Source: Pedomonas mirosovicensis
GTDB lineage: Bacteria > Pseudomonadota > Alphaproteobacteria > Sphingomonadales > Sphingomonadaceae
DNA length: 64,000 bases
Direction: 5' to 3'
Assembly: GCF_022569295.1 (NCBI RefSeq)
Contig: NZ_JAKFIA010000002.1
Location: 570,001-634,000 of the forward strand
Both the position numbers and the translations under genes were made by a program. This document shows, piece by piece, positions 53,607-62,451 of the stretch. Numbering within the stretch: position 1 is the stretch's first letter; every line of letters begins with the position of its first letter. The notes under the pieces were generated by a model. That model saw nothing but the letters and a program-made list of their open reading frames with translations. It did no database searches and was not told where the DNA came from.

Positions 53607-55921
53607 ATGATGGAATCGAGCATCTACTCAGCAGACTTCTTGATTGCTGCGCTGCGAAGTGCAGAGGTTGGGGTTTGGCGCTTTGATACCAGGACAGAAC
53701 GCATCACATGTGACAGCCTCGCCGAGGAGCTGCTGGGTGTGGCATCGCCTGGAACCATTGATGCCGTTCTGCTGTCTGCCGTTCCGGAGGACCGGGAGGC
53801 GATAAAAGCTTTTTTCCAACCATCTGGCCGACTTACGGAACGGGCCGCAATCGAATTTCGCATTGTGCGCCAGAATGGCGAAGTTCGTTGGTTGCAGTGC
53901 ACCGGCTCTGCCCTTGAAGATAAAGACAGTGCAGGCATTTCTCTGGGCGGTATTGTGCGGGATATAACCGACCGCAAGGAGGCCAATCTGCGGTTGCAGG
54001 AGAGCCGCCGGAGACTCAATGCGCTGATTAATAATCTGCCTGGCATGGTTTATCGCAGCGAAGTAACCATACCTTGGAGATTGTTATTTATTAGCAATGG
54101 AGTAAGCCAGATTACTGGATATGATGCGGCAGAGTTCTTGCGGGGGAGCGAACGTGGGGAATGGTCGTTCACCCAGATGATCTGTCTGCCGTTGCGCGAC
54201 AGGCAGAGGAGGCAATATCCAAGCGCCAAGGTTATTCGCTTTCCTATCGAATTCTGCACCGGTCAGGCGAAGTCCGCTGGGTCTATGGGCGCGGCGAGGC
54301 TGTGTACGATACGCAGGGCCAGCCTATGTGCCTTGAGGGTTTTCTCACTGACATCACGGAGCTCGTCCGCGCAGAGGCCAGGCTTCGGCAATCAAAGGAT
54401 CTTCTCGAGGCCATCATCGAGGGCATTCCCGATGGTGTTTTCCTCAAGGATTATAACAATGAGGGGCGCTACGTCGTCATTAATAGCGCACTGGTGCGAC
54501 TGATGGGCCGCAATGCAGCTGGCATCGTCGGGTATACCGACAATGAACTGTTTCCGCCTGAATTGGCTGCAAAGTATATGGAAGAGGACCGCCTTATAGT
54601 GGAGGATGGTCTCCCAAGCCTTACCTTGGAGCTGACCACCGACACGCCATATGGCCAACGTCTTTTTGAAGTGCGTAAATTCCCCATTCTCGATGACGAG
54701 ACCAGGCTCTGCTGTGTGCTTGGCATTGTCAGAGACGTGACGGAGCAGCGCGCTTTGCAAGACCACGTTCAGCAAATGCAGCGCATGGATGCGGTCGGTA
54801 AGCTAACAGGCGGAGTCGCACATGATTTTAACAATCTGCTTGCCATCATCCTGGGCTATGGCGAGCTGCTTCACGACAGTATCGTTGATGCCAATCTGAT
54901 CGGGCCGGTCGACAAGATCATTGAAGCAACGGAGCGAGGGTCTGAATTGGTACGCCGTCTGCTGGCCTTTGCGCGCAAGCAGCGTCTTGAACCGCGTGTC
55001 GTTAACTTGAATGAGCGACTGCCAGGCGTTGTGGCGTTACTGCAGCGAACGCTTGGCGAGAACATCCGTATCGAAGTGAATGCGGATCCACACCTCTGGG
55101 AGGCGCTGGTAGACCCCAGCCAGGTTGATGATGCCGTGGTCAATCTGGCGATCAATGCCCGTGATGCCATGCAGGGAGGGGGACTTATCACGATTGAGAC
55201 CGCAAATATCCGGCTCGATTCATCATCTGAAGGCCACCTGCACGATGCCCGTCCGGGAGATTATGTCATGCTTGCGGTCAGCGATACCGGCCATGGCATG
55301 GCCCCTGAAGTACTGGCTCGGGTATTTGAACCGTTTTTCACGACCAAAAAGCAAGGCCAGGGCACCGGTCTCGGGCTCCCTATGGTCTATGGTTTTGCCA
55401 AGCAATCCGGTGGCCATGTGGACATCAAGAGCAGCCCAGGCCACGGCACGACGGTGCAACTTTACCTGCCAAGGGCAGTCGAGCGGGCAGGCGCGAGCGA
55501 AGACGGAGCTTCAGTTCAGACCGTTAAAGGCGGGCATGAAACTATATTGCTTGTCGAAGATAACGACGGTGTTCGGGCAATGGCCAAGCTTCAGCTCAAT
55601 AAACTTGGTTACCATGTCTTGGAAGCTGCCAATGCGGCTGAGGCGCTGGCTCTGCTTAATAGGGGCATCGCAGCAGATCTCTTGTTCACTGATATCCTGA
55701 TGCCCGGAGGCATGTCGGGCTATGAATTGGCAGAGAAGGTCAGACGGGACAGGCCGGGTCTTAGAATCCTATTCACCACCGGATACGATAGTCCAGCGAC
55801 GAACCGGATTCCTGAGGAGTTCTCCAGGATCGACCTGCTCCATAAGCCATACCACAAACACGAACTGGCCAGTGCCATTCGCCGGGCGCTCGATCAGGGG
55901 GAGGTCGACGGAAACGGTTAA
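53607..55921 (+). pseudogene. PAS-PAS-PAS hybrid sensor histidine kinase with receiver domain, one frameshift as sequenced
   Basis: Two overlapping frames together make one kinase. The first (53607 on) gives a PAS/PAC unit (AALRSAEVGVWRFD... GIVRDITDRKEAN) and the start of a second PAS (LINNLPGMVYRSE, SQITGYDAAEFLRG). The second frame continues GMVVHPDDLSAVARQAEEAI, a third PAS (IIEGIPDGVFLKDYNN), the phosphorylation box GGVAHDFNNLLAIILGYGELL, the ATPase (NLAINARDAM, DTGHGMAPEVLARVFEPFFTTK, GTGLGLPMVYGFAKQSGGHV) and a receiver (ILLVEDND, FTDILMPGGMSGYEL, LHKPY). The break is the G-run 54142-54146; one more G reads FLRGERTWGMVVHPDD. Restored length is 771 residues. No transmembrane segments, so a cytoplasmic sensor. 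No partner regulator is adjacent. Confidence 0.9.
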
Positions 55922-55943
55922 CGCCTGGCGTTGATCGGTAAAT

Positions 55944-55979
55944 AAATCTCAAGGATGTCGAACCTCGCCATTGAGATTT
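55944..55979 (+). terminator. Inverted repeat after the kinase gene, possible terminator
   Basis: AAATCTCAA (55944-55952) and TTGAGATTT (55971-55979) pair perfectly over 9 bp with an 18-base loop, 23 bp after the kinase stop. No long U tract follows, so termination is plausible but not certain. Confidence 0.5.
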
Positions 55980-56131
55980 GATCCCCGTTCGGCATGCTTG
56001 GTTAAATAAGTGCCAGAATGCTCCCATGTTTGGTAGCGCAGACCTTGGCCTTGCATATCTGGTAGCGTTACCATATTATTGGCGGCCGTTGGCGTTTACC
56101 TTGGGGCTTGGGCAGGGGAGAGCCGGACGTC

Positions 56132-57745
56132 ATGTACTCAAGGCGTGATCTCGTCTCCATGGCGGCGGCTTCCGTTATGCTTGGTCCGGCAGTGAGTAGG
56201 GCAGCGCAGCCGGTTGCGGCGAACTGGCAGGCGTTCGCTGCTGTCTACCAGGCGCCACAATGGTTTAGGGACGCCAAGTTCGGCATCTGGTCGCACTGGG
56301 GGCCACAATGCGTGCCTGAGGCGGGAGATTGGTACGGCCGCCTGATGTATGTGCAGGGTAGCCCAGCCTACGAGCATCACGTGCGCGCCTATGGTCATCC
56401 TAGCGAGCGGGGCTTTCTTGAAATCATCGGCCAGTGGAAGGCAGAGCACTGGTGCCCGGAGGATCTGCTGGCGCGCTTCCAGAGGGCGGGAGCACGCTAT
56501 ATTGTCTCCATGGCAAACCACCATGACAACTTCGATAATTTCAATAGCGCCCATCATCCGTGGAATTCCACCCGTGTCGGCCCGAAGCGGGATATCGTCG
56601 GCACGTGGGAGAAGCTGGTCCGGCAGGCGGGTTTGAAATTCGGCGTCTCCAATCACAGCAGCCACGCCTGGCACTGGTGGCAGACGGCCTATGGTTATGA
56701 TGCGGAAGGGGAGCGAAAGGGGCGCCGTTACGACGCCCACTGGCTGCGTAAAAGCCACGGCAAGGGCCGATGGTGGGAAGGCTTGGACCCGCAGGAGCTC
56801 TACACCGGGCCTGCATTCGTACCGCCAGATGGGCTTGATAGCACCGCCGCCATCAATGCATGGCACGAAGAGCGCGATGGCCAGTGGATCGAGCATACGC
56901 CGCCGCACAACTCAGACTTTGCCCGCACGTGGTTGCTGCGGCAGATGGATCTTGTCGAAAAATACCGGCCGGATTTGGTTTACTTCGACAACTACCGTCT
57001 CCCATTCGGCCAGACCGGCATTGATGCAGTCGCTCACTACTATAACAAGAGCCTTGAGTGGCACGGCGCGATCAATGTGGTTCTCACTGCCAAGCGATTA
57101 TCTCTCTACCAAAGCCACGCGATCGTGGAGGACGTGGAACGGGGTTTTCTGGACGAGATTCGCCCTGTGCCATGGCAAACCTGCACCTGTATCGGCAACT
57201 GGCACTACGACCGCGCCCTGTACGAGCGGCACGGTTACCGCTCGGCCAAATATGTGGCGCAGCGGTTGTGCGATGTGGTTTCCAAGAACGGCAATCTGCT
57301 TCTCAGCATTCCGCAGCGGGGCGATGGCTCGATCGATACGGATGAGGAGAAAATCCTTGACGATCTGGCGGCCTGGTTTGCCATCAACGGCGATGGCATT
57401 TACGGCACGCAGCCCTGGCGTGTGTTCGGCGAGGGGCCGACACGCCCGCCAGTTGGCATGCAGAGCGAGCACACGGCCAAGCCCTTCACTGCTGGTGACG
57501 TACGCTTCACGGCTGGCAAGGGCGTGCTCAACGCCTTCTTCCTCGATGGGCCGCAAGAAGAGGCCTCTATCGTATCGCTCGGCCGCCAAGCATTACCTGA
57601 TGCGGTGATCGAGCAGGTGGAATTGGCGGGCGGTAGTTCCCTGGCGTTCCGGCGGGAAGATGAGGCGCTGCGGATCACGATGCCGCCCGGACAAAAGGTT
57701 GCATTCGTGCCCAGCGTGCGGATTTACGGGCGCGGCCTCGTGTAG
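56132..57745 (+). CDS. GH29-family alpha-L-fucosidase, exported
   Basis: Glycoside hydrolase that removes terminal alpha-L-fucose; 537 residues. Start ATG 56132 gives a Tat-type signal peptide (YSRRDLVSMAAASVMLGPAVSRA). GH29 features: FRDAKFGIWSHWGPQCVPEAGDWYGR, ARYIVSMANHHDNFDNFNS, KFGVSNHSSHAWHWW, and the nucleophile Asp286 in RPDLVYFDNYRLPFG. The C-terminus is a small beta domain. It is convergent with the GH31-GH35-TonB operon and shares a terminator region with it. Fucose caps the galactose side chains of many xyloglucans, so the enzyme fits the neighbouring GH35 and GH31 activities. The YFDN in place of the usual WxDG/WFDG near the nucleophile suggests a divergent subfamily. Confidence 0.9.
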   Translation: MYSRRDLVSMAAASVMLGPAVSRAAQPVAANWQAFAAVYQAPQWFRDAKFGIWSHWGPQCVPEAGDWYGRLMYVQGSPAYEHHVRAYGHPSERGFLEIIGQWKAEHWCPEDLLARFQRAGARYIVSMANHHDNFDNFNSAHHPWNSTRVGPKRDIVGTWEKLVRQAGLKFGVSNHSSHAWHWWQTAYGYDAEGERKGRRYDAHWLRKSHGKGRWWEGLDPQELYTGPAFVPPDGLDSTAAINAWHEERDGQWIEHTPPHNSDFARTWLLRQMDLVEKYRPDLVYFDNYRLPFGQTGIDAVAHYYNKSLEWHGAINVVLTAKRLSLYQSHAIVEDVERGFLDEIRPVPWQTCTCIGNWHYDRALYERHGYRSAKYVAQRLCDVVSKNGNLLLSIPQRGDGSIDTDEEKILDDLAAWFAINGDGIYGTQPWRVFGEGPTRPPVGMQSEHTAKPFTAGDVRFTAGKGVLNAFFLDGPQEEASIVSLGRQALPDAVIEQVELAGGSSLAFRREDEALRITMPPGQKVAFVPSVRIYGRGLV

Positions 57746-57754
57746 TCGGGGGAA

Positions 57755-57785
57755 GCCCATCCGAACAATAGGATGGGCTTTCTAC
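57755..57785 (+). terminator. Terminator between convergent GH29 and GH31 genes
   Basis: AGCCCATCC (57755-57763), loop GAACAATA, GGATGGGCT (57772-57780), then TTTCT on the plus strand: a perfect 9-bp stem ten bases after the GH29 stop. It lies 20 bp before the GH31 stop, so it may also help stop the opposite transcript. Confidence 0.75.
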
Positions 57786-57805
57786 AAGGTTGCGGTGGAT
57801 CGGCG

Positions 57806-60691
57806 CTATTTGCGTAGCTTCACCGTCATGGCGGTGCCGCTGTAGGCAATGATGGCGTCAGGCGCGTCGTGGGCCTCAAAGCTGCGGGCCCGTTCCGGCG
57901 TGATCCAGCGGATACGGAAGGTGCGGGATTGCAGCATGCCAGGGAAGCGGCCTTCTCGTGCGCCGATCGTCAGCGTGCCGCTGGCCTCGTTGTAATGCAT
58001 TGGGATGCGCGCAAATGCGCCCTTCAGATACTGGCGGCTGGTGCCGTCGTCTTCATAGAGCGAGAAGGCGCCGTCCGCGCCCGTGTAGACGTTGAGCGTG
58101 ATCGGGTCGGCTGGTTTCTCTGCCGTATATTGCATATCTGGCCCCACTGGCACGATCGACCCGGCGCGGATGAACAGCGGCATCCGTTCATAGGGCGCAT
58201 CGGCCACGATCGTTTTGCCGCCGGCCTGCATTTTTCCGGAATAGAAATCATACCAATTGCTGCCTGCAGGCAGGTAGACTGGCCGCTGCCGCGCCTTGAA
58301 CTCCGTGATGGGCGCAACGAGGAACGCCGGGCCGAACATATACTGGTCAGCGATGTTCCAGGTCTTGCGGTCCTCCGGGAAATCCATCACCAATCCGCGC
58401 ATGATAGTGCCGTCCTTAAAGTGCGCGTCGGCAGCGAGCGTATAAATGTAAGACATCAGGCGGTAGCGCAGCTTGTCGAAATACTCCATCGACCGGTACA
58501 TGGCTGAACCTTCCGGCGCGAGTTCGTATATCTCGCGCTTGGGAGCCTCCCCATGGCTGCGGAACAGGGGCGAGAAGGCTCCGAACTGGAACCAGCGCAG
58601 GTTGAGCTCGCGCCACTCCTCCAGATGCTTCGGGTCCTGTCGAGTATAGCGGTCTTCCAATGCGAAGCCACCAATGTCATGTGTCCAGTTGGGTACGCCC
58701 GACATGGAAATATTAACACCAGCTGAGATCTGCTCACGCAGGTCGTCCCAGCGGGATGCAACGTCGCCGGACCAGATGGCCGAACCCGTACGCTGGATAC
58801 CGCCGAAGCCGGAGCGCATGAGGATAAATGGCCGCACATCGGGTTTGTAGTCGATAAGGCCATTGTAGACGCCCTCCGCATGGACCAGCGGATAGCTGTT
58901 GAAGAATGCGCCGCCCGGCCCGAGCGCGGTCGGGCCCATGCGGTAGGCGCGCTCCTCGATCGAAAGGTTGGAGTGAATATCGGGCTCGGTCGCGTCCATC
59001 CACCAGGCATCGACGCCGAGCACAGCGAGCCGTTCCTTCATCTGCCGCCAGTAGATTTTCCGGCCCTTGACATTGTAGGGATCATAGAAGGTACTGAAAT
59101 AGCCGGGACCGACCCAATCTCGCTCTTTGGCTTTCACATTGCGCCGGTAGATTGCGCCAACTTGATCTAACTCCTTGTAGTTGGCGGTGGTAGGATAGAA
59201 TTTCGGCCACACCGAGATCATGAACCGTGCGCCGAGCTCATGGACCTTATCGATCATGCCCTTTGGGTCGGGGAAGCGGGTGGGATCAAACTCATGACTG
59301 CCCCAGTCGTCCTCCCGCCAGTAGAACCAGTCCTGCACGATATTGTCGAGCGGCAGGCCGCGCTTGCGGTACTGCTTGACCACATCGATGACTTCATCCT
59401 GCGTGTTATAGCGCTGGCGGCTCTGCCAGAAGCCGTAGGCCCATTTGGGCATAAGCGGCGCCTTACCGGTGAGGGTGCGGTAACCCGCAATCACATCATC
59501 CATGCTGCGACCGCCAATATAGTAATAGTCAATGCCATGCCCCGCTTCAGAGGCAAAGGAGATGGAGTGGCGGTCTGCCTCTGGCAGCGGGTCGCTATGT
59601 AACAGGGCGATATAGCCCGCATTAGGCTCCCACTCGATGCGTACGTCGGCTGCCTTGCCTGCGGTCATCGATACATCAAAATTGTGATACCAGGGGTTCC
59701 AGTTCTGCCGCCAGCGCTCCAGCACCTGTTTGCCGTCGACGAATACCTTCACATAGCTGGAGGAATAAAGGCGGAAGCGGTGAAGGCCGGATTTATCAGG
59801 GGTTAACTTGCCCGTCCAGATGACCTTCTGCGTCTCGACCGCATTGCCAGCTGTGTTCTGGCCGGAATTTGCTGCCACCGTTTGAGCCTTGGCAGCGGTA
59901 GGCCACTTGGCCTGATCGCGGATATACTGGTAATTGATAGTGGATTCGGTGCGGGTCACGGCGAGCCTGCCGCCCAGGTAATATTCCGCCGTCCAGCCGG
60001 GTTTTCCGTTTTTGCCGGAAACGTGCAGGCTGTCGCTCCCGTCCCCGGCATAGCCGTAGGGCTTGGGGTTGCCGAACCGGGTGATGGAATTGTTGTCCCA
60101 CAGGATGCCGTAGTTGCGGGTGGAGACAAGAAATGGGATGGCCACGTCCATATTGTGCTGGGCCAACTCCACGTCCTCGCCGTTGTAATTCATCTGGCCG
60201 TTTTGGTGCTGGCCGAGCCCATAAAGGCCTTCATCTGTGCCGCGATTGAATTGCTGGCGAACCGCCAGGTAGGGCGTGCCCTCGATGGTGGTAGTCTTGA
60301 AAGTCCCCGGTGCGCTCTCTGCCAGGTCCAGCTGGCCTTCGGCATCTGTGAAGCGGACATTGCCATTGGAGAGATCGATGGAGGCCGTCACCTTCGCCGT
60401 CTTCAGCGTCACGTGGCCGTCGTTCTCAGCGAGGGTGAACTTGCCCGTCTGCGGTTGCGCCGTCACCATGAGGCTCGGCGGCAAGTCCATCTCGGGCGTT
60501 GGCGTTGAAGTAACGCGGATAATGCCGTCGCCGAACACCTGAAGACGCACGGCCTTCTCCGGCCCCTCGGCGGGTGTGACGAGCACGCCGGTCTCCAGTT
60601 TGCGGTAACTTCCGGCGGCCAAGGCAACGCTGCTGACGCTGATGAGAGCGGCGGCAACGGTAAGGTGAAGCGGGAGGCGATAGGCCGTCAC
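57806..60691 (-). CDS. GH31-family alpha-glycosidase with PA14-like insert, probable xyloglucan alpha-xylosidase
   Basis: 961 residues with signal peptide (MTAYRLPLHLTVAAALISVSSVALA). Order: N-terminal beta-sandwich; an inserted PA14-like domain (about 235-390: GWTAEYYLGG ... FRLYSSSYVKVFVDGKQVLERWRQNW); the (beta/alpha)8 core with LDNIVQDWFYWREDDWGSHEFD, nucleophile Asp566 in WWMDATEPDIHSN, WSGDVASRWDDLREQ, NWTHDIGGF and RWFQFGAFSPLFRSHG; and C-terminal beta domains. The insert at this site is a feature of Cellvibrio japonicus Xyl31A, which releases alpha-xylose from xyloglucan oligosaccharides. GTG 60691 follows AGGGGGA. It is 32 bp after GH35 in the same operon. Alpha-glucosidase activity is the alternative. 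Confidence 0.9.
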   Translation of the reverse strand: MTAYRLPLHLTVAAALISVSSVALAAGSYRKLETGVLVTPAEGPEKAVRLQVFGDGIIRVTSTPTPEMDLPPSLMVTAQPQTGKFTLAENDGHVTLKTAKVTASIDLSNGNVRFTDAEGQLDLAESAPGTFKTTTIEGTPYLAVRQQFNRGTDEGLYGLGQHQNGQMNYNGEDVELAQHNMDVAIPFLVSTRNYGILWDNNSITRFGNPKPYGYAGDGSDSLHVSGKNGKPGWTAEYYLGGRLAVTRTESTINYQYIRDQAKWPTAAKAQTVAANSGQNTAGNAVETQKVIWTGKLTPDKSGLHRFRLYSSSYVKVFVDGKQVLERWRQNWNPWYHNFDVSMTAGKAADVRIEWEPNAGYIALLHSDPLPEADRHSISFASEAGHGIDYYYIGGRSMDDVIAGYRTLTGKAPLMPKWAYGFWQSRQRYNTQDEVIDVVKQYRKRGLPLDNIVQDWFYWREDDWGSHEFDPTRFPDPKGMIDKVHELGARFMISVWPKFYPTTANYKELDQVGAIYRRNVKAKERDWVGPGYFSTFYDPYNVKGRKIYWRQMKERLAVLGVDAWWMDATEPDIHSNLSIEERAYRMGPTALGPGGAFFNSYPLVHAEGVYNGLIDYKPDVRPFILMRSGFGGIQRTGSAIWSGDVASRWDDLREQISAGVNISMSGVPNWTHDIGGFALEDRYTRQDPKHLEEWRELNLRWFQFGAFSPLFRSHGEAPKREIYELAPEGSAMYRSMEYFDKLRYRLMSYIYTLAADAHFKDGTIMRGLVMDFPEDRKTWNIADQYMFGPAFLVAPITEFKARQRPVYLPAGSNWYDFYSGKMQAGGKTIVADAPYERMPLFIRAGSIVPVGPDMQYTAEKPADPITLNVYTGADGAFSLYEDDGTSRQYLKGAFARIPMHYNEASGTLTIGAREGRFPGMLQSRTFRIRWITPERARSFEAHDAPDAIIAYSGTAMTVKLRK

Positions 60692-60723
60692 GATTATGTC
60701 CCCCTATTGTCCAGTTTGAACCG

Positions 60724-62379
60724 TTAGTGGCCCCAGGCCAGTTTTACCCGCAGCAGCACGGGCTCGGATGTGATGTTGAGGCCATAGTCGGTCTGGTCCC
60801 CGTTCCAGACGCGGATCATCTGCCAAGTGCCGTCAGGAGCAAAATTACCTTCCTCGACGCGCAGGATGCCACCACCGGGCCCTTTGTCCGGCTGGCTGGG
60901 GTTGAAGCGCACGCGCACGTCTGAACCAGTTACAAGAAATTCGTCGTCTGCCAGCTGCGCCACAAGCACGCCGCCAACCGGTTGGCCCTTGGTGGGGTGA
61001 GGGTCGGTTTTCAGCCACGGCATGTCGCGCTCGCCGAACTGCCACAGCTCGAACTGGGCTGTGACGCGCCAGCGGCCGAACACATGGCTTTGGTCGGCAG
61101 CGTCAGGGGCCTTAGCTGCGCCCCACATCGGGCGAGTGCCGATGATTTTCGCCCACCAGCCCGCAGCAAGGCTGAGCACCCGATATTTGGATGCGAAGGC
61201 CTCAATGGTTTTCGCGTCAAGTTCTTTGGCGCCGAGCGGATAGTTGGAATAGCCGCTGGCATCCATGCCGAACGGCGAGAAGCCGATGGCACCCTTGCCC
61301 AGAGCCGCCCAGAGAAAGCGCGCATAGTCCGCGTCATTGCCGGTTTCAGCGATGAACAGCGGATTGTCTGGTCGGGCGTAGTGGTTGAGGTAAGCTGTAT
61401 AGGCCTTGTGGTCGCGAGTGTAGATATCAGGCGCAACGAGATCCACATGGGGTGCAGCGGCTTTCCACACGTCGATCATATTCCATTGTGGCCCGCCCGA
61501 GGGGGAGGTTGAGGCTGCCTTGGCGTTAAAGGCATCGCCCAGCGCGGCGTTGCAGTACATGGGCAGGTTTTTCGCCGCCTTGCCGGCGGCAGCGATCTCA
61601 TCAATGTACCGGGCGAAATGCCAGCTGGAGAATGCTTGCTCGGCAAACTCTCCGAACACCTCCTGCCAGCTGCCGCTCTTGCCCTTGAGGCGCGCCAATT
61701 CCTGTGGCACCGGGCCGCGGAACAGTTTTTCGATCTCAGGCGCATGGTCGCGGGCAAGGCCATAACTGCCGACTTCGTTCTCCGGCTGCACCATGATGAC
61801 GGTATGCTTCGGATCGGTAGCCCTCAGGTGCTGCATCAGGCGCACGAAGGCCTGCTTGTCGGCCTCCAGGGTCGCGCGGCCGTGGGGCGAGAGGACGTAA
61901 TGATCTTGTCCGTCAGGCCGTTTCATGCGGGGGAAGCGCTTGGGGTTCGTCTTCACCCATTCGGGTGCGTAGCCAGGGCCGGTGTTCTTCCAGGTGCCGA
62001 ACCACAGGAGAATGAGCCGTACATTATTGGCGCGCGCTTGCTGCAGAAGCTCGTCAACAAATGAGAAATCGTAATGCCCTTCGCTGGGTTCAATCTGTTC
62101 CCATGCGATGGGAACCTGGACGGTGTTGGCTCCTAACTGTTTGATCACAGGCCATACCTTGGGCAGCATGGCCGGATAGTTGCTGCTATTGTGCACCTGG
62201 CCCGTCAGCATGAGGTAGGGCTTGCCGTCTACATAAAAGATGTGCTTGCCGTCTTTGCTTTCAATTCTGGGAAGCTCAGGCGAGGCCTCGCTGAAGGCTG
62301 GTGAGGATAGCGCGATAAGGCTAGTTAGTATGATGCCAGCCATGGCGCGCCATAAAAACGACTGAAAGCCCGACAGCAT
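60724..62379 (-). CDS. GH35-family beta-galactosidase, exported
   Basis: 551 residues with signal peptide (FLWRAMAGIILTSLIALSSPAFSEA). GH35 barrel: KPYLMLTGQVHNSSNYP, ANTVQVPIAWEQIEPSEGHYDFSFVDELL, acid/base Glu in VIMVQPENEVGSYG and nucleophile Glu in PLFIAETGNDADYARF; the C-terminal part is of the DUF5597 type found with bacterial GH35. ATG 62379 is chosen since GGAGAAGGA precedes it; an in-frame codon at 62433 would extend it without a ribosome site. It lies 72 bp after the TonB receptor gene. In xyloglucan loci this enzyme removes galactose from side chains so that the GH31 enzyme can act. Confidence 0.91.
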   Translation of the reverse strand: MLSGFQSFLWRAMAGIILTSLIALSSPAFSEASPELPRIESKDGKHIFYVDGKPYLMLTGQVHNSSNYPAMLPKVWPVIKQLGANTVQVPIAWEQIEPSEGHYDFSFVDELLQQARANNVRLILLWFGTWKNTGPGYAPEWVKTNPKRFPRMKRPDGQDHYVLSPHGRATLEADKQAFVRLMQHLRATDPKHTVIMVQPENEVGSYGLARDHAPEIEKLFRGPVPQELARLKGKSGSWQEVFGEFAEQAFSSWHFARYIDEIAAAGKAAKNLPMYCNAALGDAFNAKAASTSPSGGPQWNMIDVWKAAAPHVDLVAPDIYTRDHKAYTAYLNHYARPDNPLFIAETGNDADYARFLWAALGKGAIGFSPFGMDASGYSNYPLGAKELDAKTIEAFASKYRVLSLAAGWWAKIIGTRPMWGAAKAPDAADQSHVFGRWRVTAQFELWQFGERDMPWLKTDPHPTKGQPVGGVLVAQLADDEFLVTGSDVRVRFNPSQPDKGPGGGILRVEEGNFAPDGTWQMIRVWNGDQTDYGLNITSEPVLLRVKLAWGH

Positions 62380-62451
62380 AGTGGTCCTTCTCCAAGGAAA
62401 AAGGGAGGAGGGGAAGCGCGGGGTGCTCCACACTTTCCCCTAATGCCAGCA

